Position numbers and translations under genes: made by a program. The notes beneath the pieces were generated by a model. That model had not been told where the DNA came from. It worked only from the letters and a program-made list of their open reading frames with translations, and did not search any database. DNA of 64,000 bases from Weissella thailandensis (GTDB taxonomy: Bacteria > Bacillota > Bacilli > Lactobacillales > Lactobacillaceae), in NCBI RefSeq assembly GCF_005405465.1, contig NZ_BJEC01000005.1:56490-120489 (forward strand), read 5' to 3'. Of this stretch, positions 55,811 to 63,760 are shown piece by piece (position 1 is the stretch's first letter; each line of letters starts with the position of its first letter).

Positions 55811-57157
55811 ATGGTACGTAGAGCATACACAAAAGATGATATTCGACAGAAAATTGCTGATGAAAAAGTTGAGTTTTTACGTTTACAATTTTCAGACGTG
55901 TTTGGCAACATCAAGAACGTTGAGGTGCCAGTGTCTCAATTGGAGAAGGTTTTAGCTAACAAACTAATGTTTGATGGCTCATCCATTGAAGGATTTGTGC
56001 GTATTGAAGAATCAGATATGTACCTTTATCCTGATTTAGACACATTTATGATTTTCCCATGGGCAACTGACGAACATGGTGGTAAAGTTGCTCGTCTAAT
56101 TGCCGATATTTATACAGCAGACCGTGAGCCATTTGCAGGAGATCCACGTAATAACTTAAAGCGTGTTTTGAAGCAAATGGAAGCTGATGGTTATACAAAG
56201 TTTAACCTGGGTACTGAGCCGGAGTTTTTCTTGTTGAAGATGGATCAAAACGGTAAGCCAACGATGAACCTAAATGATAAGGGTGGCTATTTTGATTTGG
56301 CACCATTAGACATGGGAGAAAACACTCGCCGTGAAATCGTGCTTGAGATGGAAAAGATGGGCTTTGAAGTAGAAGCTGCGCACCACGAAGTTGCACCAGG
56401 TCAGCATGAAGTTGATTTTAAATATGCCGATGCATTAGATGCTGCTGATAATATTCAAACATTTAAGATGATCGTTAAGACTATTGCACGTAAGCATGGG
56501 TTATATGCAACCTTCTTGCCAAAGCCAATTTCAGGTATCAATGGTAATGGTATGCACGTTAACATGTCTTTGTTTACTGATGATGGTAATGTTTTCTATG
56601 ATGAAAACGGTGAGTTGCAATTATCTGATACGGCATACCACTTCTTGGGTGGTATCTTGGCACATGCGGCTAACTATACGGCTATCACTAATCCAACGGT
56701 TAATTCATATAAGCGTCTAACGCCTGGTTATGAAGCACCTGTTTATATTGCTTGGTCAGGTTCAAATCGTTCGCCTATGGTTCGCGTGCCATCATCACGT
56801 GGTAATTCTACCCGTCTAGAATTACGTTCTGTTGATCCGACAGCAAATCCATATTTAACCTTCGCTGCTATCTTGGGAGCCGGGTTAGATGGTATTGAGC
56901 ATAAGTTAGAACCAAAACATGCAGTGGACCGTAACATCTATTTGATGGATGAAGCGGAACGCCGTCGTGCTGGTATTACCGACCTACCTGATACGCTATT
57001 TGAAGCAGTTAATAAGCTAGAAGAAGATGAAGTTGTTATGGCAGCTCTTGGTAAGCATATGGGACGTACATTTATTGATGCTAAACGTCTTGAGTATCAA
57101 GCCTACCGTCGTGAAGTTTCACAGTGGGAGATTGATACTTATCTAGAACAGTACTAA
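55811..57157 (+). CDS. glnA: Glutamine synthetase type I-alpha
   Basis: A 448-residue enzyme making glutamine from glutamate, ammonia and ATP. Visible: N-terminal beta-grasp ([19 protein letters not shown]), latch DGSSIEGF (~56-63), metal site GTEPEFFL (~136) and [18 protein letters not shown], plus the Arg/Glu loop [19 protein letters not shown] (~318-336). The ~450-residue length without an adenylylation loop is the GlnR-regulated Bacillus type. AAAGGAG precedes ATG 55811; in operon with glnR. Confidence 0.98.
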   Translation: MVRRAYTKDDIRQKIADEKVEFLRLQFSDVFGNIKNVEVPVSQLEKVLANKLMFDGSSIEGFVRIEESDMYLYPDLDTFMIFPWATDEHGGKVARLIADIYTADREPFAGDPRNNLKRVLKQMEADGYTKFNLGTEPEFFLLKMDQNGKPTMNLNDKGGYFDLAPLDMGENTRREIVLEMEKMGFEVEAAHHEVAPGQHEVDFKYADALDAADNIQTFKMIVKTIARKHGLYATFLPKPISGINGNGMHVNMSLFTDDGNVFYDENGELQLSDTAYHFLGGILAHAANYTAITNPTVNSYKRLTPGYEAPVYIAWSGSNRSPMVRVPSSRGNSTRLELRSVDPTANPYLTFAAILGAGLDGIEHKLEPKHAVDRNIYLMDEAERRRAGITDLPDTLFEAVNKLEEDEVVMAALGKHMGRTFIDAKRLEYQAYRREVSQWEIDTYLEQY

Positions 57158-57176
57158 AATTGTTAAAAACTTATAA

Positions 57177-57213
57177 AAACAGCGCTAACTTCTACACAAG
57201 TTACGCTGTTTTT
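57177..57213 (+). terminator. Terminator after glnA
   Basis: AAACAGCG-TAACT pairs with AGTTA-CGCTGTTT (one bulged C) around TCTACACA, then T run. Confidence 0.88.
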
Positions 57214-57304
57214 TAAGTTTAGGTTGTATGATAGTAGTAGGTTATTATTTTAATAGCTAAATTTAATCAATTTATCAATTATTACAAAAATAGGAGGGGT
57301 TGAG

Positions 57305-58183
57305 ATGGAAAGTACGCCATACATTCAGACAGATTTACCGTCGAATCAATCCGTGTTACAACAAAAGTTGCAGACGAAACTGGATTATTTAACTAGTATT
57401 CAATCGGCGGTTGTTGCGGGGGACGACCGACAGATATATGAGTTATTAGATAGCCAAAAGTATGATTTAAAAGTACGTCAAAAGTCTGAAACAGAAACAA
57501 ATCGCCCATTGGCAGTTTTGGTGGACGATATGAAAGATGAATTAAGTCATCATCTAGGACAAAAGTTAATCAACTATTTGTCTGAAACATTTCCTTTCTT
57601 TTATTATGAAGAAACACAATTAGGTGTTTTTCAGCTGTACTTTGGAAACTGGTGGGATCGCCGCCATTTTGGTATTCTAGATCCCTTGGCGGTTAAATTT
57701 ATTTTTAATGATGATGAGTATGAAAAGTTAGAAAAAGCAGTTGAACTATCAGCACATGGTCAACGGTACAATTCACAAGTAATTGAGGATACGACACGTG
57801 CAAATGAAACCTTGCAAAAAGTCGTTGATGAACAAAATCAACGTGATGCTGAACGTACGCAACTTTTGGCGCAATTGTCGTCGTCTGAAGAACGTGGTGG
57901 GTTATTTGGCAATCGTGGTCAATCTGAACAACGTGAAGTCTTGAAGGAACGTTTAAAGCAGCTCGATTCAGCTGATGCTAAGGCGCAGACAGTGCCAGCC
58001 TTGATTGCTGAAAATAATACGCAAATTTTGAATTATTCTAAAGAAGATACGATTTTAATTTATGAACAACGGGCAATTACCGATACATTTGGTACATTTG
58101 ATGAATTCCAACAAGCGGTTGGTAGTTTATACGAAAATTATGTTGGTAGTTTAGCTGCAGCAGCTGAAGAAGGAGGTGTTTAA
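57305..58183 (+). CDS. Unknown protein, first of a three-gene cassette
   Basis: A 292-residue soluble protein that I do not recognise. Residues 1-60 are helical. The middle (~75-135) is aromatic-rich (YLSETFPFFYYEETQLGVFQLYFGNWWDRRHFGILDPLAV). Residues ~150-235 form a long charged coiled coil (ETLQKVVDEQNQRDAERTQLL) with a Gly-rich break (ERGGLFGNRGQSEQ). The end (~255-292) is helical and Ala-rich. No signal peptide. GGAGGGG precedes ATG 57305. Its TAA is one base before the next ATG, so the products are likely made in equal amounts and may form a complex. Confidence 0.7.
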   Translation: MESTPYIQTDLPSNQSVLQQKLQTKLDYLTSIQSAVVAGDDRQIYELLDSQKYDLKVRQKSETETNRPLAVLVDDMKDELSHHLGQKLINYLSETFPFFYYEETQLGVFQLYFGNWWDRRHFGILDPLAVKFIFNDDEYEKLEKAVELSAHGQRYNSQVIEDTTRANETLQKVVDEQNQRDAERTQLLAQLSSSEERGGLFGNRGQSEQREVLKERLKQLDSADAKAQTVPALIAENNTQILNYSKEDTILIYEQRAITDTFGTFDEFQQAVGSLYENYVGSLAAAAEEGGV

Positions 58184-58184
58184 G

Positions 58185-59207
58185 ATGACTGAGCACCTAC
58201 AAAAGCGTGTTGATTCCTATGTCAAAATTTTGGCAGATGATATCGGACGCATTCAACAATTGCTGGCGCAAGTTAATGAACTAGCTAATGCGACGGATCC
58301 AAAAAAAGTTCACTTGTTAGCGCAACAACTAACTACAGCAACCTTAGATACAGAATGGGTCGTTGTGCCACGCCAATACTCACAGGCAGATTGGTATATG
58401 CTAGCTCTTGAGCGTTTCTTGAGTTTTGCTGCCGTTACTGACTATGATATTTTGACGCCAGCGGAACGTGAAGAATTAACATTGGTATTTCCAGAGTTAG
58501 ATATACCAGCAACTTTCCAATTTGAGGTAAACCATGATCAAAATGGTGGTGCCTACTTTAAAGAGTTAGGAACTAATAAGCGCTTATTCTATTGGTCACT
58601 AACTCGTAAGCAAATCTTTTTTAATGCTGAATCAATTACAGATTTGTTAGTTGAGAATTTTCGAAAAAAGACTACCGTTGCCCGTATTCGACCATTAGTT
58701 ACGTTGTTAACTAATTTTGGTCGTTATATGGAAACCACGTTTGGTTATCGAGTTGACTACAATATTTTGGAAACAACAGATGACTTCCTATATCCGCTAC
58801 GCCAAAAGGAAATGCCCGCAGGTATATTGGATCGGTTATTCGTCTTATCCGCCGATTCAGATTATTTCTTACAAGCAATCCCTAATGGTGCCGGATTAGT
58901 TTTGGAAAATAATGTTGAAGTACGTGTCTTTTATGTTAATGATGCAACGACAACGGATGCGCAACGGTGGCATTTCCAAGTCATTGATGGCAATGATAGT
59001 GTATCGTGGTTAGATGTATTGTTGGATTATGATTTTATTGGTGCTTGGTATCTTGTTGAGCGACAATTCATTGAAGTTGAAAGTGAACCATTGGTTTTTG
59101 ACCAGAACTTACAAGAAGTTGAAGCACGTGAGGCTGAAGCTAAAGAATCGGCTGTCCAGCCAGAAGTTTTATCACCACACTCAGTAGCATCTGTAGAGGA
59201 GTCGTAG
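58185..59207 (+). CDS. Unknown protein, second of a three-gene cassette
   Basis: A 340-residue soluble protein of unknown family. N-terminal helical region (~1-75: VKILADDIGRIQQLLAQVNELA), then a mixed alpha/beta body with many Phe/Tyr (LERFLSFAAVTDYDILTPAEREELTLVFPELD; GAYFKELGTNKRLFYWSL; FYVNDATTTDAQRWHFQVIDGNDSVSWLDVLLDYDF), and an acidic, low-complexity tail (EVEAREAEAKESAVQPE). ATG 58185 has AGAAGGAGGTG overlapping the end of the upstream gene; GTG 58176 lies inside that Shine-Dalgarno. Confidence 0.7.
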   Translation: MTEHLQKRVDSYVKILADDIGRIQQLLAQVNELANATDPKKVHLLAQQLTTATLDTEWVVVPRQYSQADWYMLALERFLSFAAVTDYDILTPAEREELTLVFPELDIPATFQFEVNHDQNGGAYFKELGTNKRLFYWSLTRKQIFFNAESITDLLVENFRKKTTVARIRPLVTLLTNFGRYMETTFGYRVDYNILETTDDFLYPLRQKEMPAGILDRLFVLSADSDYFLQAIPNGAGLVLENNVEVRVFYVNDATTTDAQRWHFQVIDGNDSVSWLDVLLDYDFIGAWYLVERQFIEVESEPLVFDQNLQEVEAREAEAKESAVQPEVLSPHSVASVEES

Positions 59208-59211
59208 TCAT

Positions 59212-59727
59212 ATGACGGAGTTGGATATTGCAAAATATTTGCGACAAACTAGGGACATGATGCACGAAGTCAGTGTACAATGGGAAATACCGATTGGTCC
59301 GAAACAAGTTTTATTAAATGACTATCTTAACTTAGATGTCAGTTTAAGTGAGTTGACGTTCAAAACGCAATCGGTACTATTGAATGTTCCTGGTAAGCAA
59401 CCACAACAAGATGAACAAGAAGTGTTAGCTTTGTATAGTCAAGCATTTGTTCAGTTTTTGACCATTAGTTTGCGACAACAATGGACACATTTAATGGTTA
59501 TGACTGATGAAGATATTGCACAATTTGGACGTTTTCCACAACGGCATTTAGCCCATCAATTTATGGGCATTAAGACGATTTTGTTAAACAGTTATCATCA
59601 AAAACGTCAAGCAGACTTTTCGCATGCTTGGCGGTCATTCTTGAAATTAGGTTTAGTGGAGTTAGGTATTTCGCAAGCTGATCTCCATAAAGCAATCCAG
59701 AATAATTTTAATGACAACTATGCTTGA
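59212..59727 (+). CDS. Unknown protein, third of a three-gene cassette
   Basis: A 171-residue soluble protein, family not recognised. Mostly helical (DIAKYLRQTRDMMHEVSVQW; LALYSQAFVQFLTISLRQQW; AHQFMGIKTILLNSYHQKRQADFSHAWRSFLKLGLVELGISQADL). GAGGA lies 10 bases before ATG 59212, four bases after the preceding stop. The cassette ends here and a tRNA promoter follows. Confidence 0.7.
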   Translation: MTELDIAKYLRQTRDMMHEVSVQWEIPIGPKQVLLNDYLNLDVSLSELTFKTQSVLLNVPGKQPQQDEQEVLALYSQAFVQFLTISLRQQWTHLMVMTDEDIAQFGRFPQRHLAHQFMGIKTILLNSYHQKRQADFSHAWRSFLKLGLVELGISQADLHKAIQNNFNDNYA

Positions 59728-59752
59728 TTCATTATGCAAATAAACGTACAAT
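59724..59752 (+). promoter_or_regulatory. Promoter of tRNA-Arg
   Basis: TTGATT (59724-59729), 17 bases, TACAAT (59747-59752). The -35 overlaps the stop of the preceding gene. The pre-tRNA leader contains an imperfect hairpin (59750-59762 with 59773-59785). Confidence 0.75.
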
Positions 59753-59791
59753 AGATGAGGCGGATGCATATTCGTTCCATCTATTTGATAT

Positions 59792-59865
59792 GCAACTGTA
59801 GCACAACTGGATAGTGCACTCGGTTTCTACCCGAGCGGTTGTGGGTTCGAGTCCCACCAGTTGCA
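59792..59865 (+). tRNA. tRNA-Arg (anticodon TCT), prophage attachment gene
   Basis: Acceptor GCAACTG (59792-59798) with CAGTTGC (59858-59864), D stem GCAC/GTGC, anticodon stem CTCGG/CCGAG with loop TTTCTAC (anticodon TCT), T arm GTGGG-TTCGAGT-CCCAC, discriminator A. No CCA encoded. A tyrosine integrase gene follows, pointing toward it, so its 3' half is the likely attL core. Confidence 0.95.
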
Positions 59866-59894
59866 TTTAGATACATTTTAATAAATTATTGAGG

Positions 59895-59937
59895 ACCCTT
59901 GATATACCAGCATAAACGTTGATGCATCAAGGGTTTT
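59895..59937 (+). terminator. Terminator after tRNA-Arg, within prophage end
   Basis: ACCCTTGAT (59895-59903) with ATCAAGGGT (59926-59934), then TTTT. Confidence 0.75.
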
Positions 59938-59964
59938 CTTTAGTTTTAAACATCCTTTTGAGTG

Positions 59965-60032
59965 TCATTAAATATCATTAAATATCAACGAAAATCATGA
60001 AATTTACTGCCGATTTACTGCGCATTTACTGC
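59965..60032. repeat. Helically phased direct repeats at the prophage left end
   Basis: TCATTAAATA occurs twice in tandem (59965, 59975) with TCA continuing at 59985 and 59995, a 10-base period. Then TTTACTGC occurs three times at an exact 11-base period (60003, 60014, 60025); the last copy includes the int stop codon. One-helical-turn spacing beside attL fits arm-type binding sites for integrase or excisionase. Confidence 0.7.
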
Positions 60033-61105
60033 AAGTTTTCTAGCAGAGAAACCGAGTGTTCATCCTCGATTGAGCGTGTTCTATCGAGCATGTGGGTATA
60101 AACTTTTAGCGTCATTGAAACAGATTGATGTCCTAGACGAGCAGAAACGTATTGAATGTCAACTCCATGAGATAACAACCAGCTAGCGTGGGTATGTCGC
60201 AAACCGTGGAATGAAATAATTTTAGGCGAGTGAGTAAGCTCTAATAACCGTTTTAAGCGTTTGTTTGCGCTGGCACTTGTAATTGGTCGTTTGTCGCCAA
60301 AAACAAAGTCAGCGGAGCTATGAGACGGTTTCCAATTAAATAAATCGTTTAGTAAATTGTGCGGTACACTCACGGTACGTCTTGAAGCTCTGGTTTTAGG
60401 TTCCTTGATGTTCCTTTCAAACTGATCCCATGCTTTGTTAATGTCAATTGCACCAGCTTTAATATCAGACCAAGTAAGCCCTGCTAATTCTTCGTAGCGT
60501 GCGCCAGTATTCAGTGCTAGTAAAATCATTTCATCAGAGTCAACACGTTCAGGTAAGGGTATTTCTTGAATATAATTGACCAATGCTTTCATTTGTGGCT
60601 CTTCTAGATATTTCAATTCTGCTGATTTACCGTCTTTTCCAATTGCATTTAGTCCGTTCATGGGGTCTTTGAAAATCAACTCATCATAGATTGCTGATTT
60701 AATCGCCTCATGGAGTAGTGAACGTGTTTTTCTGACTGTAGCGGTAGCATACTTTTCGCCTAATGTATTAAGAAACTTTTGTGCAATAGGACGTGTGAGA
60801 CCTTGCAAAGTGACTGCTGGCAGATATTGTCGCAGGTATGTCTCAATGTGTGCATACCACTTGTAGGTGGCAGGGGCTTTATCTTTCTTATACACCGTGT
60901 ACCAGCTATGAAAATAATCAGCTAACGGTTGATCTTTTGCCATGCTCACACCGTGAGTTTGCTTTTCAGCTTCCATTTTGGTTGCCCATGCTTTGGCGTT
61001 TGACTTCGTTTTAAAACCAGATTTGGTTTTTGTCTTGAACCCTGTATCAGTTTTAACAGATATACTGGCAGCCCAACCTTTATTGCGTCTATAAATACTT
61101 GCCAT
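60026..61105 (-). CDS. int: Prophage tyrosine integrase
   Basis: A 359-residue site-specific recombinase. N-terminal AP2-like arm-binding domain (ASIYRRNKGWAASISVKTDTGFKTKTKSGFKTK, ~2-55), SAM-like core-binding domain (~65-160), catalytic domain with Arg in LNTGARYEELAGLTW (~205), HGLRHTHASWLLSHG (~300) and the Tyr nucleophile in SMTLKVYTHML (~340). It is oriented toward tRNA-Arg, the usual layout for integration into the tRNA 3' end. No strong Shine-Dalgarno (AGGTTAGG, 61117-61124 complement). Confidence 0.96.
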   Translation of the reverse strand: MASIYRRNKGWAASISVKTDTGFKTKTKSGFKTKSNAKAWATKMEAEKQTHGVSMAKDQPLADYFHSWYTVYKKDKAPATYKWYAHIETYLRQYLPAVTLQGLTRPIAQKFLNTLGEKYATATVRKTRSLLHEAIKSAIYDELIFKDPMNGLNAIGKDGKSAELKYLEEPQMKALVNYIQEIPLPERVDSDEMILLALNTGARYEELAGLTWSDIKAGAIDINKAWDQFERNIKEPKTRASRRTVSVPHNLLNDLFNWKPSHSSADFVFGDKRPITSASANKRLKRLLELTHSPKIISFHGLRHTHASWLLSHGVDIQYVSARLGHQSVSMTLKVYTHMLDRTRSIEDEHSVSLLENLQ

Positions 61106-61146
61106 ATTAGCTTAAACCTAACCTTTCATGTAAAAAATATAGATAG

Positions 61147-61175
61147 TTTAAAGACGTGTCTAGGTCTGGTATACT
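61147..61175 (+). promoter_or_regulatory. Rightward promoter between int and ltp
   Basis: TTTAAA (61147-61152), 17 bases, TATACT (61170-61175) with an extended TGG before the -10. It faces away from int and reads only about 85 bases before a terminator. Confidence 0.55.
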
Positions 61176-61181
61176 AGATAC

Positions 61182-61266
61182 GTTAAATAAAGCGTATAAA
61201 ACCGCTTGTTAATATTGAGATGCACGTACACTGTAAGTTTGGTCGCTGAGGGTGTACGTGTTTTTT
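61182..61266 (+). ncRNA. Putative prophage small RNA ending in a terminator
   Basis: The segment from the predicted start near 61182 carries a small stem AAGCG (61190-61194) with CGCTT (61203-61207), and ends in CACGTACAC (61223-61231) with GTGTACGTG (61252-61260) and six T. The terminator works only rightward, while both flanking genes run leftward, and there is no ORF. This is inferred from signals only. Confidence 0.4.
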
Positions 61267-61270
61267 GTTT

Positions 61271-61927
61271 TTAATTTCCTAAATGTTGAATTGCATAGTC
61301 AGCTTCTTCTGAAGTGAATTGTTCACCATATGATGAAGTCAATTGCTCTCTAATTGCATCTGAAGACATTCCTTGTTGATTTTTGTAGTCTCTAGCTTTG
61401 TTCAAAGCATTCTTGTTGTAATCAACTTTTAGATTATCAACAGCGTATTGTGCTTCAGCTTCTGTAAACTTATCACCAGCAGTAGCTATCAATTGTTGAC
61501 GAATGCCTTCTTTAGACATGCTTTGTTGGTCTGAATAAGCCTTGGCAGCCTTTAAAGCATTGGCATTATAGTCAGCTTTCAAGTGGTCTACTGCATATTG
61601 AGCGTCTTCATCACTGTATTGATCACCAGCTGATGCTGTTAATTGAGCGAAAATACCTTGCTTAGACATATGCATCATTGATGAGTATGATTTAGCTTTT
61701 AGCAATGCACCTAATTGGCTTTTTGTAGCACCCTTGGTATCCACTGTTGTCGTGCTACTTGATTTTTTACTGCTTGTATTAGAAGAACTAGATGTATCTT
61801 CCTTGTTTGCTGTTGTGCTTTTGTTTCCACCAAATGAACCAAATGCTGCAATAGCAATGATAATAATAACAACCCATACCCAAATTCTTTTGAAAAATGG
61901 TTTCTTTTGTTTCTTTTCCCGAGCCAT
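61271..61927 (-). CDS. Ltp-family superinfection-exclusion protein, membrane-anchored
   Basis: A 218-residue protein: basic start, one membrane helix (~15-30), a Ser/Thr/Lys-rich spacer (~35-65), then three repeats of about 45 residues (ALLKAKSYSSMMHMSKQGIFAQLT..., ALKAAKAYSDQQSMSKEGIRQQL..., ALNKARDYKNQQGMSSDAIREQL...). This is the triple repeat (Ltp, PF07553) of phage TP-J34 Ltp, which blocks DNA entry of related phages from the outside of the cell. No lipobox Cys is present, so a transmembrane helix replaces the lipid anchor. AAGGAG precedes its start. Typical lysogenic-conversion gene position. Confidence 0.88.
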   Translation of the reverse strand: MAREKKQKKPFFKRIWVWVVIIIIAIAAFGSFGGNKSTTANKEDTSSSSNTSSKKSSSTTTVDTKGATKSQLGALLKAKSYSSMMHMSKQGIFAQLTASAGDQYSDEDAQYAVDHLKADYNANALKAAKAYSDQQSMSKEGIRQQLIATAGDKFTEAEAQYAVDNLKVDYNKNALNKARDYKNQQGMSSDAIREQLTSSYGEQFTSEEADYAIQHLGN

Positions 61928-61981
61928 TTTGCCACTCCTTAAACAGCTTTTAACGTGGATCAGGTTTGCACGTATATGTAT

Positions 61982-62005
61982 GCCACCTCAGCGGGTGGCT
62001 TTTTT
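61982..62005 (+). terminator. Rightward hairpin terminator right of ltp
   Basis: GCCACC (61982-61987) with GGTGGC (61994-61999), then six T. Both neighbours are transcribed leftward, so its client is unclear. Its loop region CCTCAGCG is complementary to CGCTGAGG in the loop of the terminator at 61223-61266. Confidence 0.6.
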
Positions 62006-62037
62006 ATATTGCATTAAGCTTGAATAGAACGTTTACA

Positions 62038-62421
62038 TTATTTGTTGTGGGAAATAATTGCGTTCTCAATAACTTCCTTAATTTCAAGGATAATTGCTTT
62101 ATCTCCAGCAAGAAAAGTGATTGTATTTTCATCTTTAACGGCGTCAAATACACCACGTTTGCTATCTTGAGAACCAGGGTAGTTGACTTGTAAGTATCCA
62201 ACAGTCACACCAGGTTCTTTCAATTGATAACCGGTTATTGAACTAAGCAGAATGGACTTTTCACCGTCTAAACCTTGCAACATAGCGTTTATTGCTCCAC
62301 CACGAGCGATACGTAAGAAATTATTATCTAAGCGAATTGTTTGTTTGTTATTTTTAATATAGAAAGTTTTTTCACCACTTACCTCAGGGTAAAGCTCTAC
62401 TTGTTCTTTATTTCCAAACAT
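62038..62421 (-). CDS. Phage PH-like protein (DUF4429 type)
   Basis: A 127-residue protein with the bacterial pleckstrin-homology layout: NNKQTIRLDNNFLRIARGG (~20-40), GEKSILLSSITGYQLKEPGVTVGYLQVNYPG (~50-80) and DENTITFLAGDKAIILEIKEVIENAI (~95-120). DUF4429/SHOCT-type proteins of this kind are frequent in lysogeny modules; their role is unknown. ATG 62421 has AAAGGAG 9 bases upstream on the minus strand; the longer reading to 62451 does not. Confidence 0.7.
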   Translation of the reverse strand: MFGNKEQVELYPEVSGEKTFYIKNNKQTIRLDNNFLRIARGGAINAMLQGLDGEKSILLSSITGYQLKEPGVTVGYLQVNYPGSQDSKRGVFDAVKDENTITFLAGDKAIILEIKEVIENAIISHNK

Positions 62422-62492
62422 AATTGGTACTCCTTTATATTTTAACGTCATTCTTATATGGACGTATGTATGGCACTAGCAGATTGTATTTT

Positions 62493-62876
62493 TTATATTG
62501 CATACATGTTAATGTCTGACATTTCAGCAATTACTGATTGTTCCAAGTGTGCAGGTACACCATAAATTAGCATGAAATCAACGTAATTAAAATGACCACC
62601 AGTGTTGATATGATGCTTCATTAGTTCATGAATAGCCTCATTTTCAGCGTCGCGTTCGTTCGGGTTACGTTCGTCATTACCATTAAAGCCAAACAATCTG
62701 TGATGATGTCTTTCCTTAATATGGATGATTTCATGTTTCAAGTAATAAGGCGTCACTAGATCAGGATTATAAATAACAACCTTGCGTTGCCAGTGCGTAA
62801 CAGCTGGTAGTGAAATAGGTAAGGCAAGGTATTCATAATCTAAATCATTAATATCGTTTAATAATTCTCCTATCAT
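62493..62876 (-). CDS. ImmA/IrrE-family metallopeptidase
   Basis: A 127-residue prophage protein with the zinc motif HEIIH (in LKHEIIHIKERHHHR, ~47-60) and a downstream acidic cluster with the third ligand (ERDAENEAIHELMKHH, ~75-90). ImmA of ICEBs1 cleaves its element's repressor and so induces excision. Its start codon follows the repressor stop with no gap, so the pair is translationally coupled: the repressor and its probable protease. Confidence 0.9.
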   Translation of the reverse strand: MIGELLNDINDLDYEYLALPISLPAVTHWQRKVVIYNPDLVTPYYLKHEIIHIKERHHHRLFGFNGNDERNPNERDAENEAIHELMKHHINTGGHFNYVDFMLIYGVPAHLEQSVIAEMSDINMYAI

Positions 62877-63230
62877 TTAGTCACGCTTTGGGTACCTTGC
62901 AAGGACAGCCTTAATGATTGCCCAATCTTCATCGGAAATTGGTTGCCCGTTTGCTGAAATCATACGGTCACGTTCATCATCTGTAACAGTGTATAGATCT
63001 ATTGGTTCGTCATCCTTTTGGATACTGTGCATATCGTCAGTATTACCCAACAGGTAGTCGACTGATACACCTAGTACGTCAGCAACAGCTTGCAAGTTAT
63101 CAGTTCGCGGAGTTTTATCACGCCATTGATAAATAGCGTTTGGTCCAAGCCCAGCAGTCTCTGATAAAACTCGTAAACTACTGTATCCTTTCTTTTTTGA
63201 AATATTTTTAATGCGGTCAAACGTTGTCAT
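62877..63230 (-). CDS. CI-like phage repressor (XRE family)
   Basis: A 117-residue protein: XRE helix-turn-helix at ~5-62 (SSLRVLSETAGLGPNAIYQWRDKTPRTDNLQAVADVLGVSVDYLLG) and a short acidic C-terminal part lacking the LexA-type self-cleavage domain. With ImmA next door it fits the protease-controlled switch rather than RecA-driven autocleavage. ATG 63230 has GAGAGG 7 bases upstream; an earlier in-frame ATG at 63254 does not. Confidence 0.92.
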   Translation of the reverse strand: MTTFDRIKNISKKKGYSSLRVLSETAGLGPNAIYQWRDKTPRTDNLQAVADVLGVSVDYLLGNTDDMHSIQKDDEPIDLYTVTDDERDRMISANGQPISDEDWAIIKAVLARYPKRD

Positions 63231-63511
63231 TTCAGTACCTCTCGGAGGTATCATAAATAAAATTTACGCTTTTTAGTGCAAAACTATTGCAATTACTATT
63301 GAGCGTGTTATTATTATTTATGTACCAAAGTTCTTTACAAAAAGTGGTGCACAAAAGTAATTTGTTAATAACGATAATCTTTGACAGGGAACAGCGTTAT
63401 AACAATGTTTTTAGTGCGTTTATTTATGTGTATATAATAGCACGCTAAAGCGTACATGTAAACAAAAGAAAAGAACAAAAGTACACCAAAATGATAAAAG
63501 GAGGTTAACCA
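63231..63511. promoter_or_regulatory. Lysogeny switch region with repeated operator-like elements
   Basis: Intergenic region between divergent repressor and Cro-like genes. TTTTTAGTGC occurs at 63270-63279 and 63408-63417. GAGCGTGTTA (63301-63310), ACAGCGTTAT (63391-63400) and TAGCACGCTAAAGCGTAC (63438-63455) share an AGCGT core. Promoter pieces: TTGACA at 63381-63386 and TATAAT at 63433-63438 on the plus strand. No gene lies here. Confidence 0.6.
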
Positions 63512-63748
63512 ATGGTAGCAATCACGATTAATCAATCTTATTTAGACAGAGTTGGACGATTGATTGGAGAGATATATGCAGCTCAAATGACAGAAAAAGA
63601 AGTCTATGAGCATGTGGGTGTTTCTAAAACAACGTGGATGAATGTTAAATCTGGAATTGCAGGTCAGAACACCATTAATCGAGTTCTAAATGATTCAGAG
63701 ATGTATGTAGCTGGCGTATTAAATGAACGCCGTAAGCAAGTTAATTAA
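63512..63748 (+). CDS. Small phage DNA-binding protein, probably Cro-like
   Basis: A 78-residue protein with a likely helix-turn-helix in TEKEVYEHVGVSKTTWMNVKSG (~27-48). It is the first rightward gene after the switch region, where Cro is expected. AAGGAGG precedes ATG 63512. The identity as Cro comes from position and the HTH-like stretch only. Confidence 0.65.
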   Translation: MVAITINQSYLDRVGRLIGEIYAAQMTEKEVYEHVGVSKTTWMNVKSGIAGQNTINRVLNDSEMYVAGVLNERRKQVN

Positions 63749-63760
63749 GGAGGCTTAAAC

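Noticed and set aside
59792..59865. tRNA disrupted by prophage insertion
   Set aside because: The cloverleaf is complete at the left end, so the tRNA stays functional after integration.
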